Source: Asinibacterium sp. OR53 (GTDB taxonomy: Bacteria; Bacteroidota; Bacteroidia; Chitinophagales; Chitinophagaceae). From it: 64,000 nucleotides of DNA. Under the pieces are notes generated by a model. The model made no database searches. It worked only from the letters and a program-made list of their open reading frames with translations, and was not told where the DNA came from. Both the position numbers and the translations under genes were made by a program. Shown in pieces: positions 9,036 through 17,651 of the stretch (positions are counted from its first letter, which is position 1; each line of letters opens with the position of its first letter). The stretch spans positions 1,322,505 to 1,386,504 of the forward strand of contig NZ_KI911562.1 of NCBI RefSeq assembly GCF_000515315.1, given 5' to 3'.

Positions 9036-9131
9036 TTATTTGTTCTTCTTCTTATGACGGTTTTTTCTAAGGCGCTTTTTACGTTTGTGGGTCGCAATTT
9101 TATGACGCTTTCTCTTCTTACCACAAGGCAT
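9036..9131 (-). CDS. AURKAIP1/COX24-domain small basic protein (31 aa)
   Basis: A 31-codon gene starting MPCGKKRKRHKIATHKRKKR and ending in a Lys/Arg/His run, with TAA at 9036. The extreme basicity and the KKRKRHKxxTHKRKKRLRKxRHKKK pattern match the short AURKAIP1/COX24-domain proteins widespread in Bacteroidota. Their mitochondrial relative mS38 is a small-subunit ribosomal protein, so binding to the ribosome is the likely role (inference). It sits between rng and the TPR gene on the same strand, 37 bp from the TPR stop, with a hairpin downstream. At 31 residues it is easily missed by gene callers. Confidence 0.82.
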   Translation of the reverse strand: MPCGKKRKRHKIATHKRKKRLRKNRHKKKNK

Positions 9132-9168
9132 ACTCAAAGTAATTTTATACAGTTAAACAATTAAATTT

Positions 9169-10017
9169 CTATTTCTTCAGTTCAAGAATTCTCTTATCAA
9201 TTTCAGCCTTTGCTTCCGGTATCCGGATCAGCTTTTTGGCCACCTCATACCACTGGATGGCATTTGCTTTTTCACCATGCAGGTCGTAACATTCGGCCAG
9301 GTGAAAAATCGCTTCCAGGTTATTGGGCTGGTGTTCCACTACGATCTTGAACCTTTCAATGGCTTTATCGTACTGGCCGCTTTTCTTGCCTCCCAGACCC
9401 AATATCATTTGCCCGTACAGGTTGTCGGGATGTTTCGCAACGATCTCACGCACCGGTAAAATACCTTGCATGGGGTTGTCGGAAATATTGCCGAACATAT
9501 AACAGGCACCCAGTCCAATCCGGCTGGAATCATTGGCCGGATTGATGGCGAGGGCTTTCTCTAAAAGAACTTTTGCATTCGTCGCCAGCCAGTTTTGCAT
9601 GGCCGGGTTCGTTTCTGCCATCAGGTTATCTAAAAACAGATGGGCGGCAAAGGTGAGGCTTTTTTCAGAATTTTCCAACTTCGCTGCTTCGCCGGTATAA
9701 TAAGCATAGGGTTCGAATACCCGGGCCGAGTCGCTCCAGAACCTGGCCAGTTGGTGGTAAACATGTATTTGCTGATCTTTTATATCGCCTCTAACTACGG
9801 CGTTTTCAAGCCGGGTAAGGCGTTCGGCCTGTGCAGGACTGATGTGTTCCTTGGCTTTCGCCAATAAAGTTTCGAACCGGATAGATGGAGCGGAAGCAGC
9901 ATTAGCTGCAACTGCTGTGGCGGGCTGTTTATGCGGGGGTACGGTTATACCAAAACTAAATAATAGAATGAATGCTAATAATGCACTACTGATCAGTAAC
10001 CATTGCTGCTTTTTCAC
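9169..10017 (-). CDS. Membrane-anchored/secreted TPR protein
   Basis: A 282-residue protein with one N-terminal hydrophobic segment (residues 6-24, LLISSALLAFILLFSFGIT) that acts as signal or anchor. It is followed by helical repeats. The clearest TPR units are at about residues 155-260 (ALAINPANDSSRIGLGACYM, YDKAIERFKIVVEHQPNNLE, AIFHLAECYDLHGEKANAIQ). It is probably a periplasmic scaffold; no catalytic motif is seen. It follows the HU gene by 22 bp and likely shares its transcript, although a TAACTTTG -7-like box (10042-10035) overlaps the HU stop. Confidence 0.8.
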   Translation of the reverse strand: MKKQQWLLISSALLAFILLFSFGITVPPHKQPATAVAANAASAPSIRFETLLAKAKEHISPAQAERLTRLENAVVRGDIKDQQIHVYHQLARFWSDSARVFEPYAYYTGEAAKLENSEKSLTFAAHLFLDNLMAETNPAMQNWLATNAKVLLEKALAINPANDSSRIGLGACYMFGNISDNPMQGILPVREIVAKHPDNLYGQMILGLGGKKSGQYDKAIERFKIVVEHQPNNLEAIFHLAECYDLHGEKANAIQWYEVAKKLIRIPEAKAEIDKRILELKK

Positions 10018-10039
10018 TTATCGATAAATTTCTGCAAAG

Positions 10040-10330
10040 TTACTCCGGCTTGTGCTTGCTTTTTACTTCATTCACAAATTCTTTCGCAGGCTTGAAAGCC
10101 GGTACATAATGCTCAGGAATTTCAACCGCTGTATTCTTTTTGATGTTGCGTCCGATCTTAGCCGCACGCTTTTTGGTAATGAAACTGCCAAAACCACGGA
10201 TATAAATATTCTGCCCGTTGGAAAGGCTTTCTTTCACCTCTTTGAACATGGTTTCAAGGGTTACCAATACATCTACTTTCGGAATACCGGTTTTTTCCGA
10301 TATCTGGTTGATAAGGTCTGACTTACGCAT
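10040..10330 (-). CDS. HU/IHF-family DNA-binding protein
   Basis: Histone-like HU-family protein (96 aa) that bends DNA as a dimer. It has the usual N-terminal helices (MRKSDLINQISEKTGIPK), the beta-arm region (NIYIRGFGSFITKKRAAK) and the AVEIPEHYVPAFKPAKEF ending with the intercalating proline region. Length matches the family. It is divergent from mutY with about 170 bp between the start codons, so this gap should hold promoters for both. Confidence 0.93.
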   Translation of the reverse strand: MRKSDLINQISEKTGIPKVDVLVTLETMFKEVKESLSNGQNIYIRGFGSFITKKRAAKIGRNIKKNTAVEIPEHYVPAFKPAKEFVNEVKSKHKPE

Positions 10331-10503
10331 TGCGGAGGGGGTTTTTTGCTATTTAACTTAAAATAAGTCAAAAAATCTGGTATTTGCAAGTAAGATGGCG
10401 TAAAAATTATAGACGTTATTGATTGATAGATAAACGGTTCACCCCGGTGAAGTGGAACAGTTTTTACTTGTTCTGCCGTTTTATCGCATATTTGCCTCCA
10501 GGC

Positions 10504-11571
10504 ATGAAGCAAAAATTTTCAAATATGCTCATGAAATGGCACCGGCTGCATAACAGCCGGCAGATGCCATGGAAGGGCGAAAAGGATCCTTACAAGATAT
10601 GGCTCAGTGAGATCATATTACAACAAACCCGGGTAGAACAAGGGCTGGCTTATTATAACCGTTTCATCCAGCACTATCCCACCATACAACAACTGGCTGC
10701 GGCGCCCGACCAGGAAGTGCTTAAACTTTGGGAAGGACTCGGTTATTACAGCCGTTGTCGCAATCTCCTGCTCACTGCCCGCCGGATCTTGAAAGAATAC
10801 AAAGGCTTATTTCCGCGTGACTATGAAACCCTGCTGAGCTTGAAGGGCGTTGGTCCGTATACCGCTGCAGCCATTGCTTCTTTCGCTTATAATCAGCCTT
10901 ATGCCGTGGTAGATGGCAATGTGTTCCGCGTGCTGTCGCGCTTTTTCGGACTCGACACCGCCATCGATAGCCTGCCGGGAAAAAAACTGTTCACCGGTTT
11001 GGCGGATGAAGTGCTCGATAGACAATATCCGGCGCTGTTCAACCAGGCCATCATGGATTTTGGCGCTACCGTATGCAAGCCTATGGCACCTGCATGCATC
11101 GATTGTCCTGCGCGGAAAGACTGTGCGGCTTTTCTTAGTGGTAACGTGAACCGCTTGCCAGTCAAGGAAAAGACATTACAACGCAAGCACAGATGGTTCT
11201 ATTATTTCATATTCGAACACAGGGGCAACTGGTTGGTGAACCAACGAAATCAACGCGATATCTGGCAAGGTCTTTTTGAATTTTACCTGTTGGAAACAGA
11301 AGCTGCCTGCGAATGGAGCGATAAAAAAGTGATGGAATGGCTGCATGACCAGTATGGCATCGTAGATGCATCATTGGTAAATATTTCATCTGTTCAAACA
11401 CAGCAGCTAACACACCAGCAGATCAGGGGGCAATTCATACAGCTGAAACTTTCCAATCGGCCCGATTTCCTGAAGTCATACCAGTGGCAGCCAAAAAACC
11501 GGTTGAAAGAACTTCCTTTTCCCCGTTTCATCACACAATACCTGGAAGAACATACCTCAATACGCTCTTAA
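10504..11571 (+). CDS. mutY: A/G-specific adenine glycosylase MutY
   Basis: Base-excision glycosylase removing adenine mispaired with 8-oxoG. In order: WLSEIILQQTRV with the catalytic Glu; the helix-hairpin-helix LKGVGPYTAAAIASF; the catalytic Asp in AVVDGNVFRV; a [4Fe-4S] loop with C-x6-C-x2-C-x5-C spacing (CKPMAPACIDCPARKDC); and a C-terminal NUDIX-like recognition domain (residues about 225-350). I chose the ATG at 10504 (355 aa). The frame extends to 10423, but the extra 27 residues are unlike the family. It is the first gene of the mutY-ssb-gldE-gldD order seen in gliding Bacteroidota. Confidence 0.94.
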   Translation: MKQKFSNMLMKWHRLHNSRQMPWKGEKDPYKIWLSEIILQQTRVEQGLAYYNRFIQHYPTIQQLAAAPDQEVLKLWEGLGYYSRCRNLLLTARRILKEYKGLFPRDYETLLSLKGVGPYTAAAIASFAYNQPYAVVDGNVFRVLSRFFGLDTAIDSLPGKKLFTGLADEVLDRQYPALFNQAIMDFGATVCKPMAPACIDCPARKDCAAFLSGNVNRLPVKEKTLQRKHRWFYYFIFEHRGNWLVNQRNQRDIWQGLFEFYLLETEAACEWSDKKVMEWLHDQYGIVDASLVNISSVQTQQLTHQQIRGQFIQLKLSNRPDFLKSYQWQPKNRLKELPFPRFITQYLEEHTSIRS

Positions 11572-11655
11572 ATTTTTTCACGCCTGTTCTTTTCTTGCGC
11601 AAAAAATGTTATTTTTAAGAGTAATATAACCTGCGACGAACTAAAAATCCATCGT

Positions 11656-12084
11656 ATGAGAGGTGTTAACAGAGTGATGTTGATTGGAAACCTGGGCAAA
11701 GATCCTGATGTACAATACCTGGAAGGTAATATCGCGGTAGCCAAATTTCCCTTAGCAACAACGGAAACTTATAAAGACCGGGCGGGCAAACTGATCTCGC
11801 AAACGGAGTGGCATACTGTGGTATTATGGCGCGGACTGGCTGAGTTGGCGCAGAAATACCTTCACAAAGGAAGCCTTATTTATGTAGAAGGGCGTTTGCG
11901 TACACGCAGTTGGGAAGACAAAGAGGGGAATAAAAAATTTGCCACGGAAGTGGTGGGTGATAACCTGATCATGTTAGACAAACGAGGCGATGCGCATGGA
12001 GGGCATGGAGATCCGATTGAAGGATATAATGCCGACGATATCCCGCCGCCTTCGGCAGACCCTGGCGAGACCCTGCCTTTTTGA
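11656..12084 (+). CDS. ssb: Single-stranded DNA-binding protein
   Basis: SSB protein (142 aa). An OB-fold domain covers residues about 1-110 (VNRVMLIGNLGKDPDVQYLE, KLISQTEWHTVVLW, LIYVEGRLRTRSWEDKEGN). A short acidic/proline linker follows, and the tail ends ETLPF, a variant of the DDIPF interaction tip that recruits repair proteins. It lies 84 bp after mutY and 64 bp before gldE. The gldE promoter overlaps the ssb stop codon. Confidence 0.95.
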   Translation: MRGVNRVMLIGNLGKDPDVQYLEGNIAVAKFPLATTETYKDRAGKLISQTEWHTVVLWRGLAELAQKYLHKGSLIYVEGRLRTRSWEDKEGNKKFATEVVGDNLIMLDKRGDAHGGHGDPIEGYNADDIPPPSADPGETLPF

Positions 12085-12108
12085 TATACAACATAAATGA
12101 TATTTTTG
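12080..12108 (+). promoter_or_regulatory. Bacteroidota-type promoter for gldE
   Basis: TTTG at 12080-12083, a 17-base spacer, then TATTTTTG at 12101-12108. This matches the -33 TTTG / -7 TAnnTTTG pattern of Bacteroidota housekeeping promoters. It lies about 40 bp before the gldE start and overlaps the end of ssb, giving gldE-gldD its own transcript. Confidence 0.6.
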
Positions 12109-12148
12109 CCCGTAACATGACCCCATTCTTAAATTAATTACACCTGCT

Positions 12149-13495
12149 TTGGATCATCACTCGGTTTTGAACTTTTCATTCCAGCCCTATTTGTTGTCTG
12201 CCATACAGGCGCAGGGAACAACGGTATTGGTAATGATATTATTCGTGTTGCTGTTCCTTTCTTTTGTGTTGTCGGGATCGGAAGTAGCTTTCTTTTCCCT
12301 TACTTACAAAGACATCAACCTGCTCAAATCCAAGCAGCAGCCGCCTTACCAGCGCATCGTTGATCTGTTGGAGCAACCCAAAACATTATTGGCGTCCATG
12401 CTCATTGCCAACAGTTTCATCAATATCGCCATTATCATTATTTCCAACCTGCTCATCGATGACATGTTCAACTTTGAGAAATTCGATGCAGTGTGGGTGG
12501 AATTCCTGATTAAAGTAGTGGCGGTTTCGTTCATTCTGCTTTTATTTGGAGAAGTGATGCCAAAGGTGCTGGCTACGCAAAACAATATCCGTTTTGCCAA
12601 AGACTCCGCTACTATCGTGCAGGGCGTATCGTATGCATTCGCGGGTCTGAGTAAAGGCCTGGTAAAATATTCAGATATCATTGAAAGGAAACTGGCAAAG
12701 CATTCCAACGGCGCTTACAGCCTGCAGGAACTGGATCATGCCATCGATCTCACGACAGACAATACCGCTTCGGAAAATGAAAAGAACATACTCAAGGGCA
12801 TCGTGCAATTCGGCAACATAACGGTGAAGCAGGTGATGCGTACACGGATGGATGTGCATGGTGTTGATCACGATATATCATTTGGGGAATTGATTGCCAC
12901 CGTGCGCGACCTGCACTACAGCCGGATACCTGTTTACAAAGAAGACCTCGACGATGTAGCGGGTATGATCCACACCAAAGACCTGATAGCCCACCTGGAT
13001 GAACCGGATAATTACAATTGGCATACCCTGCTCAGACCACCGTATTTTGTGCATGAGCAAAAACTGATTGAAGACCTGTTGCAGGAATTCCAGGCAAAGC
13101 GCATCCATTTTGCAGTAGTAGTTGATGAGTTCGGCGGCACCAGCGGCATCATTACCCTGGAAGACATACTGGAAGAAGTGATTGGAGAGATCAAGGATGA
13201 GTTCGATGAAGAAGACAGCGGCTATAAAAAGATCGACGACAATAATTATATTTTCGAAGGACGTACCATGATCAACGATGTATGCAAGATCATGGAACTG
13301 CAGACCGATACTTTCGACCAGGTGAAAGGGGAGAGCGATTCGCTGGCGGGACTGGTACTGGAACTGGCCGGAGAAATTCCGCAGCCTAACCAGGTGGTGA
13401 GTAGCGGCGATTTTATTTTCACGGTACTGGAAGTAGCGAAGAACAGGTTGCAGAAAATTAAAGTATCCATTAACCCGCGCGAGGAAGTATATTGA
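12149..13495 (+). CDS. gldE: Gliding motility protein GldE (CorC/HlyC-type)
   Basis: Inner-membrane protein of the HlyC/CorC family. A DUF21 domain with about four hydrophobic segments spans residues 24-185, two CBS domains lie at about 215-340, and a CorC_HlyC domain covers roughly 355-445. In gliding Bacteroidota the homologue GldE works with the lipoprotein GldD in motility and type IX secretion. The start is a TTG at 12149 giving (M)DHHSVLNF; no in-frame ATG lies between it and the upstream stop, and the next ATG (near 12233) would cut the first helix. gldD follows after one base, supporting the GldE call over a generic CorC transporter. Confidence 0.88.
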   Translation: MDHHSVLNFSFQPYLLSAIQAQGTTVLVMILFVLLFLSFVLSGSEVAFFSLTYKDINLLKSKQQPPYQRIVDLLEQPKTLLASMLIANSFINIAIIIISNLLIDDMFNFEKFDAVWVEFLIKVVAVSFILLLFGEVMPKVLATQNNIRFAKDSATIVQGVSYAFAGLSKGLVKYSDIIERKLAKHSNGAYSLQELDHAIDLTTDNTASENEKNILKGIVQFGNITVKQVMRTRMDVHGVDHDISFGELIATVRDLHYSRIPVYKEDLDDVAGMIHTKDLIAHLDEPDNYNWHTLLRPPYFVHEQKLIEDLLQEFQAKRIHFAVVVDEFGGTSGIITLEDILEEVIGEIKDEFDEEDSGYKKIDDNNYIFEGRTMINDVCKIMELQTDTFDQVKGESDSLAGLVLELAGEIPQPNQVVSSGDFIFTVLEVAKNRLQKIKVSINPREEVY

Positions 13496-13496
13496 G

Positions 13497-14111
13497 ATGA
13501 AAGTAGTTCAATCTGTGTTGCTGTCTGTAGTAATGATCTGTTTTGTAATGGCTTGTAACAGCACATTCACCCCAAAACCCGCCGGCTATTTCCGGATCGA
13601 TTTCCCCCAAAGAGCTTACCAATTGTTCGACCAGCCCGGTTACCCGTATTCATTTGAATATCCTGTGTATGCACAGGTAGTGAAGGATACCACTTTCTTT
13701 GGTAAGCCCAATGACGAGAACCCCTGGTGGATCAATGTGGATTTTCCGCAATTCCACGGCCGGATATACATCAGCTACAAAGAGATTGGAAAAAACAAAT
13801 TCGATACCCTGATCAAGCATGCGTATGTGCTGACCGAAAAACATGCATCCAAAGCCTATTCTATAGACGATTCGGTGCTGGTTACTCCCAATGGGGTACA
13901 TGGCGTGTTTTTTACGGTAGGCGGGAATGTGGCTACTGCCAACCAGTTTTTCCTTACCGACTCTACCCGGCATTTCCTGCGTGGAGCACTTTATTTCGAT
14001 GCCGCGCCCAATGCCGACTCGCTGGGTATTGTGAACCGTTTCCTGGTAGACGATATGAAGCACCTCATCAATACCTTCCGGTGGAAGTCTGGCAGAGCTG
14101 CAGGCAATTAG
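13497..14111 (+). CDS. gldD: Gliding motility lipoprotein GldD
   Basis: Lipoprotein of 204 residues with an N-terminal signal and lipobox CFVMAC (lipidated Cys20). The body contains the GldD hallmarks YFRIDFPQRAY, NPWWINVDFPQFHGRIYISY and a VFFTVGGNVATANQFFLTD segment. It is needed for gliding and type IX secretion in Flavobacterium, although its molecular role is unresolved. It starts one base after the gldE stop, so the pair is translationally close. A 13-bp gap separates it from the DUF3109 gene. Confidence 0.9.
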   Translation: MKVVQSVLLSVVMICFVMACNSTFTPKPAGYFRIDFPQRAYQLFDQPGYPYSFEYPVYAQVVKDTTFFGKPNDENPWWINVDFPQFHGRIYISYKEIGKNKFDTLIKHAYVLTEKHASKAYSIDDSVLVTPNGVHGVFFTVGGNVATANQFFLTDSTRHFLRGALYFDAAPNADSLGIVNRFLVDDMKHLINTFRWKSGRAAGN

Positions 14112-14124
14112 TTATCTTTACAGT

Positions 14125-14706
14125 ATGTTAGCAATCGATAATAAATTGATCAGCGATGAAGTGCTGGAGGAGCAGTTTGTGTGCGACCTCAACAAGTGCA
14201 AAGGTGGTTGTTGTGAAGATGGAGATGCCGGCGCTCCGATGGAAAAATGGGAATTAGAAAAGCTAAAGGAATATTATGAAGCGATCAAGCCCTATATGAC
14301 AGAGGAAGGGATCAGGGAAGTAGAAAGACAGGGAAAATATCTTTTCGATAAAGAATTTGGTTGGGTTACGCCTACTGTCAACAGTGGCATCTGCGCTTAT
14401 GGCTACCGCGATCAACAGGGTATCATCAAGTGCGCTATTGAACAGGCATATAATGATGGTAAACTGGATTGGAAAAAGCCGCTGAGCTGTCACCTCTTCC
14501 CCATCAAAATACAAAAGAGCAAACGCGATCCCGATGTGGAATATTTGAATTACCAACCGCGTGAAGATTTATGTCAGGCCGCTTGTGCACTGGGTAAGAA
14601 ATTGAAAGTGCCTGTGTATGTTTTTTTGAAAGATTCGCTGATCAGAAAATACGGGGAAGAATTTTATGAAGCGCTTTGCGCTTTGGCCGAGCACCTGCAT
14701 AAATAA
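14125..14706 (+). CDS. DUF3109 family cysteine-rich protein
   Basis: A 193-residue cytoplasmic protein of the DUF3109 type, common in Bacteroidota and of unknown function. Conserved cysteines occur as FVCDLNKCKGGCCEDGDAG (residues about 18-36), one in SGICAYGYRD, C in IKCAIEQAY, PLSCHLFPIK, and DLCQAACALG. The arrangement suggests a metal or Fe-S site, as in the related YkgJ-type CxxCxxxCC proteins. It starts 13 bp after gldD and precedes lutB by 29 bp, so it may be cotranscribed with either. Confidence 0.85.
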   Translation: MLAIDNKLISDEVLEEQFVCDLNKCKGGCCEDGDAGAPMEKWELEKLKEYYEAIKPYMTEEGIREVERQGKYLFDKEFGWVTPTVNSGICAYGYRDQQGIIKCAIEQAYNDGKLDWKKPLSCHLFPIKIQKSKRDPDVEYLNYQPREDLCQAACALGKKLKVPVYVFLKDSLIRKYGEEFYEALCALAEHLHK

Positions 14707-14735
14707 CCCAACGCTTACGTAATAAACTAGAACGG

Positions 14736-16115
14736 ATGAAAGAAAACGCCGAATCATTCCTTGCCAAAAGCTCCGTTAAGGCGGCCGACCTGGATCACAG
14801 GCGCAAGATCAATTTCAACATCAGCCGGTATAATGCGGTGGTGCCACAGGGAAAGAAGCAATTCGACAATGTAATGCTGGCAAGGGAAAGGGCGAAGAAT
14901 GCAAAGTGGGAAGCAATAGAACACCTCGATCAATACCTCGAAGAATTTGAAAAGAAAATAACGGCCCGGGGCGCTAAAATTATCTGGGCCGAAAATGCAG
15001 AGCAGGCATTGGATGCTGTTGGTACCATCTGCAAAGAAAAGAACTGCAAGACGTTGGTGAAGAGCAAGAGTATGGTAACGGAGGAAATACACCTGAACCG
15101 TTTCCTGGAATCGAAGGGCATTGAAAGCGTGGAAACCGACCTGGGCGAATACATTCAGCAGTTGGATGGAGAACCTCCTTATCATATTGTAACACCGGCC
15201 ATGCACAAAAGCAAGGAAGACGTGGCCAGGGTATTTGCAGATAAGCTGGGAACGGCACCGGGATTGAGTCCGGAAGAACTAACGATCATCGCACGTAATA
15301 AACTCCGTGAAAAATATGTGCAGGCAGAGATAGGTGTAACCGGTGCAAATTTCATTGTTGCCGATGTTGGCGGAATAGCGGTAACAGAGAATGAAGGTAA
15401 TGCAAGGCTCAGTTGTGCTTGGCCCAAAACACATATTGTGATTGTAGGCATTGAAAAAGTGATTCCTTCTTTAGAAGATATTGCCTTGTTCTGGCCCTTG
15501 CTGGCTACTTATGGAACAGGGCAACAGGTAACGGTTTACAACAGCCTTGTTATGGGCCCAAGGCAGGCTAATGAAACAGACGGACCCGAAGAAATGTTCG
15601 TAATACTGCTCGACAACGGCCGTACCAACCTGCTGGCCAATCCCAAAACAAGAGAAGCTTTGTATTGCATACGTTGCGGCGCCTGTTTGAATGCTTGTCC
15701 GGTTTATAAGAATATCGGCGGCCATGCGTATGAAACTACTTACAGCGGCCCCATAGGAAAAGTGATTACGCCTTATTTGAAGGGCATGGATGAATACAAG
15801 CACCTGAGCTATGCTTCTTCTCTTTGCGGCAATTGCACCGAAGTGTGCCCGGTGCGCATCAACCTGCATGAACTGTTATTGGAGACCCGGCACGAAGCAG
15901 TATTGCAGGGCACGAGTTCCATTGCTGAACGGCTGGCCTGGAAGGCATGGAAAGCCGCGAGCCTCAGCAGGAATATGATGAATATGGGCAATGGCAGGAT
16001 CAAGAACTGGGTGGTGAACAAAGTATTCAAAGGATGGACAGCCCATCGCAGTGAACTTGATTTCAGCCAGAAAACATTCAATCAAATGTGGCAGGAAAAA
16101 AATGCCAAGGCTTAG
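14736..16115 (+). CDS. lutB: LutB-type iron-sulfur lactate utilization protein
   Basis: LutB/LldF/YkgF-family Fe-S protein, one subunit of the LutABC L-lactate oxidation system. The N-terminal LUD domain (residues about 60-300) includes GVTGANFIVADVGGIAVTEN. Two ferredoxin-type cluster motifs follow: CIRCGACLNACPVY at about 310-323 and CGNCTEVCPV near 366. Length (459 aa) is typical. Neither LutA nor LutC is adjacent here, so its partners must lie elsewhere or its role has diverged. The stop overlaps that of convergent purH by 4 bases. Confidence 0.9.
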   Translation: MKENAESFLAKSSVKAADLDHRRKINFNISRYNAVVPQGKKQFDNVMLARERAKNAKWEAIEHLDQYLEEFEKKITARGAKIIWAENAEQALDAVGTICKEKNCKTLVKSKSMVTEEIHLNRFLESKGIESVETDLGEYIQQLDGEPPYHIVTPAMHKSKEDVARVFADKLGTAPGLSPEELTIIARNKLREKYVQAEIGVTGANFIVADVGGIAVTENEGNARLSCAWPKTHIVIVGIEKVIPSLEDIALFWPLLATYGTGQQVTVYNSLVMGPRQANETDGPEEMFVILLDNGRTNLLANPKTREALYCIRCGACLNACPVYKNIGGHAYETTYSGPIGKVITPYLKGMDEYKHLSYASSLCGNCTEVCPVRINLHELLLETRHEAVLQGTSSIAERLAWKAWKAASLSRNMMNMGNGRIKNWVVNKVFKGWTAHRSELDFSQKTFNQMWQEKNAKA

Positions 16116-17596
16116 TGCCTGAAATGCCGCATGCCTGTCATTACCATGGACAATTTGTGTTCCACGCAATAAGCAATACTGTCTTTGTCTCTCACAGAAC
16201 CACCGGGTTGAATGAATGCTTCTATACCTGCAGCGTGCGCGATCTGTACGCAATCATTGAAAGGGAAAAATGCATCAGAAGCCAGTACTGCGCCTTTCAA
16301 ATCGAAGTTGAATTGTTTCGCTTTTTCAAGCGCATGACGCAGGGCATCGATACGGCTGGTTTGTCCGCAACCTTTACCTACTAACTGTTTATCTTTCACC
16401 AATGCAATGGCATTGCTCTTCAGGTGCTTGCACACCAGGTTGGCAAAAGACAGGTTCTCTTTTTCTGAAGCCGTTGTTTCGCGGCCGCCCACTTCTTCCC
16501 ATTTGCTGTAATTGCCTATATCGGCACCCTGCTCCAGTGTGCCGTTCAGCAATGATTTGGCAGGTGTTTTGAGTGCAGGACGCTGTGCATTCAGTACCAA
16601 CAGGATCCTGTTCTTCTTACTTTTCAGTATCTCCAGTGCATCGGCATCGAATGCTGGTGCGATCAATACTTCAAAGAATATTTCATTGATGGCTTCAGCG
16701 GTTGCTTTGTCGATGGTGCCGTTGCAAACCAATACACCGCCGAAAGCGCTTTCAGGATCTCCTGCCAATGCAGCGTCCCAGCTGGCTTTCACTGTAGGCC
16801 TCGCTGCAATACCGCATACATTGGTATGCTTGATGATGGCAAAAGTGGTTTCAGAAAATTCCTGGATAAGTTGTACGGCTGCATCTACATCTACCAGGTT
16901 ATTATAAGAAAGTTCTTTTCCGTTTAGTTGCGTAAACAATTGTTCCAGGTTACCACGGAAAACGGCCTGCTGGTGGGGGTTCTCGCCGTAACGCAGGGAT
17001 TGTGTGTGACCCGGGTTGAAATAATTGCTGATGGCAATATCGTAGTGCATCACCACTTCAAATGCTTTGGCGGCAAAAGCCCTGCGCTGCTCGAGGGTGG
17101 TAGCTCCTTTTTGTTCAACAAGCAGTTTTTCCAATGCAGTATAGTCTTCTTTGGCTGCGATCACTACCAGGTCTCTGAAATTTTTGGCAGCCGCGCGGAT
17201 CATGGAAGGTCCGCCTATATCGATCTTTTCAATGATGGCTTTTTCTTCCGAAGTATTCCGCAGGGTTTCTTCGAAAGGATAGAGGTCTACAATCACCAGG
17301 TCGATCTCAGGAATCTTGTACTCTTTCATTTCCTGCAGATCCTGTGCTTCACTTCTTCTGCCAAGGATACCGCCAAAAACCGCGGGGTGAAGGGTTTTCA
17401 CCCTGCCACCCAGTATTGAGGGGTAAGTTGTGAGGCTCTCTACCGCCACGCAGGGAATACCCAGGTCTTCCAGGAATTTTTGGGTGCCACCGGTAGAATA
17501 AATGGTGATACCTAATTCATGAAGATTTTTAGCAATGGGTTCCAGTCCGTCTTTGTAAAAAACTGAGATCAGTGCAGATTGAATGTTCTTTTGCAT
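16112..17596 (-). CDS. purH: Bifunctional AICAR transformylase/IMP cyclohydrolase PurH
   Basis: Catalyses the last two steps of purine synthesis, AICAR to FAICAR to IMP. The N-terminal IMP cyclohydrolase domain (residues 1-190) shows IYSTGGTQKFL, GGRVKTLHPAVFGGIL and VIVDLYPFEETL. The C-terminal transformylase domain shows SLRYGENPHQQA and the catalytic Lys-His in IKHTNVCG, plus SDAFFPFNDCVQ and QPGGSVRDKDSI near the end. Length (494 aa) is slightly below the usual 510-530 but no key segment is missing. A good promoter lies 26 bp upstream. Confidence 0.96.
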   Translation of the reverse strand: MQKNIQSALISVFYKDGLEPIAKNLHELGITIYSTGGTQKFLEDLGIPCVAVESLTTYPSILGGRVKTLHPAVFGGILGRRSEAQDLQEMKEYKIPEIDLVIVDLYPFEETLRNTSEEKAIIEKIDIGGPSMIRAAAKNFRDLVVIAAKEDYTALEKLLVEQKGATTLEQRRAFAAKAFEVVMHYDIAISNYFNPGHTQSLRYGENPHQQAVFRGNLEQLFTQLNGKELSYNNLVDVDAAVQLIQEFSETTFAIIKHTNVCGIAARPTVKASWDAALAGDPESAFGGVLVCNGTIDKATAEAINEIFFEVLIAPAFDADALEILKSKKNRILLVLNAQRPALKTPAKSLLNGTLEQGADIGNYSKWEEVGGRETTASEKENLSFANLVCKHLKSNAIALVKDKQLVGKGCGQTSRIDALRHALEKAKQFNFDLKGAVLASDAFFPFNDCVQIAHAAGIEAFIQPGGSVRDKDSIAYCVEHKLSMVMTGMRHFRH

Positions 17597-17621
17597 GGTG
17601 GTAGGGTCTTAAAAGGAGGTG

Positions 17622-17651
17622 CAAAGGTAATGTCTGCTGTTCAGAGTACAA
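17622..17651 (-). promoter_or_regulatory. Bacteroidota-type promoter for purH
   Basis: On the minus strand, TTG (17651-17649), a 19-base spacer, then TACCTTTG (17629-17622), a near-ideal -33/-7 pair. It lies 26 bp upstream of the purH ATG. The -33 element sits inside the 3' end of the comEC-like gene. Confidence 0.65.
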
